This document shows positions 6,866 to 6,931 of a stretch of DNA of 6,931 nt, piece after piece. Position 1 is the first letter of the stretch. Every line of letters begins with the position of its first letter. The stretch is taken from assembly GCA_900763035.1 (NCBI GenBank), contig CAAFIS010000062.1, positions 1 through 6,931 on the forward strand, written 5' to 3'. The notes beneath the pieces were generated by a model. The model saw only the letters and a list, made by a program, of their open reading frames with translations. It made no database searches and was not told the DNA's origin. Source of the stretch: Clostridia bacterium. Lineage in GTDB: Bacteria; Bacillota; Clostridia; Oscillospirales; Acutalibacteraceae. Made by a program: the position numbers and the translations under genes.

Positions 6866-6931
6866 GGGGTTTTGGTCATCTTATTAGAAGGTTTTTTGTA
6901 AAAAAATTGCGAATTTGGCGTTACTGCTAAA
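6866..6931. other. AT-rich region upstream of the glg promoter
   Basis: Non-coding as far as seen. It contains a near-palindromic T6-GT-A7 tract (6892-6906) and other A/T runs, 27 to 41 nt upstream of the -35 on the glg strand. This could act as an UP element or intrinsically curved DNA, or be the tail of an upstream gene's regulatory region. No gene start, stop or tRNA can be supported in the 66 bases before the window ends. Confidence 0.4.

Noticed and set aside
6860..6880. Possible catabolite-response (cre) site near the promoter
   Set aside because: The CG-centred sequence around 6861-6862 matches too few of the conserved positions in either orientation.
6891..6906. T6-GT-A7 tract as an intrinsic terminator of a gene beyond the window
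   Set aside because: It has no GC-rich stem; the pairing is only A-T, so it is described as an A/T tract instead.
3391..6930. Plus-strand open frame of 1,179 codons across glgC, glgB and the upstream region
   Set aside because: It is exactly in codon register with glgC and glgB on the other strand and is explained by absence of TTA/CTA/TCA codons. Its translation is His/Arg/Ala-rich with no recognisable domain, while the minus-strand proteins are full of conserved motifs.
1..6931. tRNA/rRNA genes, CRISPR arrays, insertion sequences, phage or defence genes
   Set aside because: Looked for and not seen. The window is fully accounted for by five carbohydrate genes and short control regions, with no repeated arrays, transposase or tRNA-like folds noticed.

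Overview
The window carries a bacterial glycogen synthesis operon, glgB-glgC-glgD-glgA. It is transcribed on the minus strand, right to left, and converges on the 3' end of a plus-strand malQ gene. The coding DNA is GC-rich, while the last ~100 bases at the right edge are about 35% GC by hand count. A separate glgD directly after glgC is known from Bacillota (Firmicutes), and the proteins read like clostridial versions. A high-GC member of class Clostridia (Oscillospiraceae/Ruminococcaceae-like) is the best guess; that placement is inference, because no rRNA or other marker is present.

Layout, left to right. Bases 1-938 (+) hold the C-terminal ~60% of 4-alpha-glucanotransferase (MalQ, GH77), cut by the window edge. 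Bases 951-992 are a perfect 18-bp inverted repeat that can terminate both converging transcripts. Bases 998-2428 (-) are glgA, glycogen synthase. Bases 2457-3569 (-) are glgD, the non-catalytic or weakly catalytic partner subunit of ADP-glucose pyrophosphorylase. Bases 3562-4791 (-) are glgC, the catalytic subunit. Bases 4810-6807 (-) are glgB, the branching enzyme, with a GTG start and an odd Arg/Pro-rich C-terminal tail. A good sigmaA-type promoter with an extended -10 lies at 6837-6865 (-), followed by an AT-rich stretch to the window end.

How the genes work together: GlgC/GlgD make ADP-glucose from glucose-1-phosphate and ATP. GlgA adds the glucose to alpha-1,4 chains. GlgB converts part of these into alpha-1,6 branches. 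MalQ disproportionates short maltodextrins and would feed or recycle glucan chains. The four glg genes are 18 nt apart, overlapping by 8 nt, and 28 nt apart, each with its own Shine-Dalgarno, so one mRNA from the promoter upstream of glgB is expected. No phosphorylase or debranching enzyme lies in the window.

No undescribed system was found. The points worth a second look are small: an Ala in place of the ADP-glucose-binding Lys of GlgA, the GlgB tail with a hairpin at its end, the degenerate GlgD active site, a few divergent positions in MalQ, and complete absence of TTA/CTA/TCA codons in all four glg genes, which creates very long false antisense ORFs.
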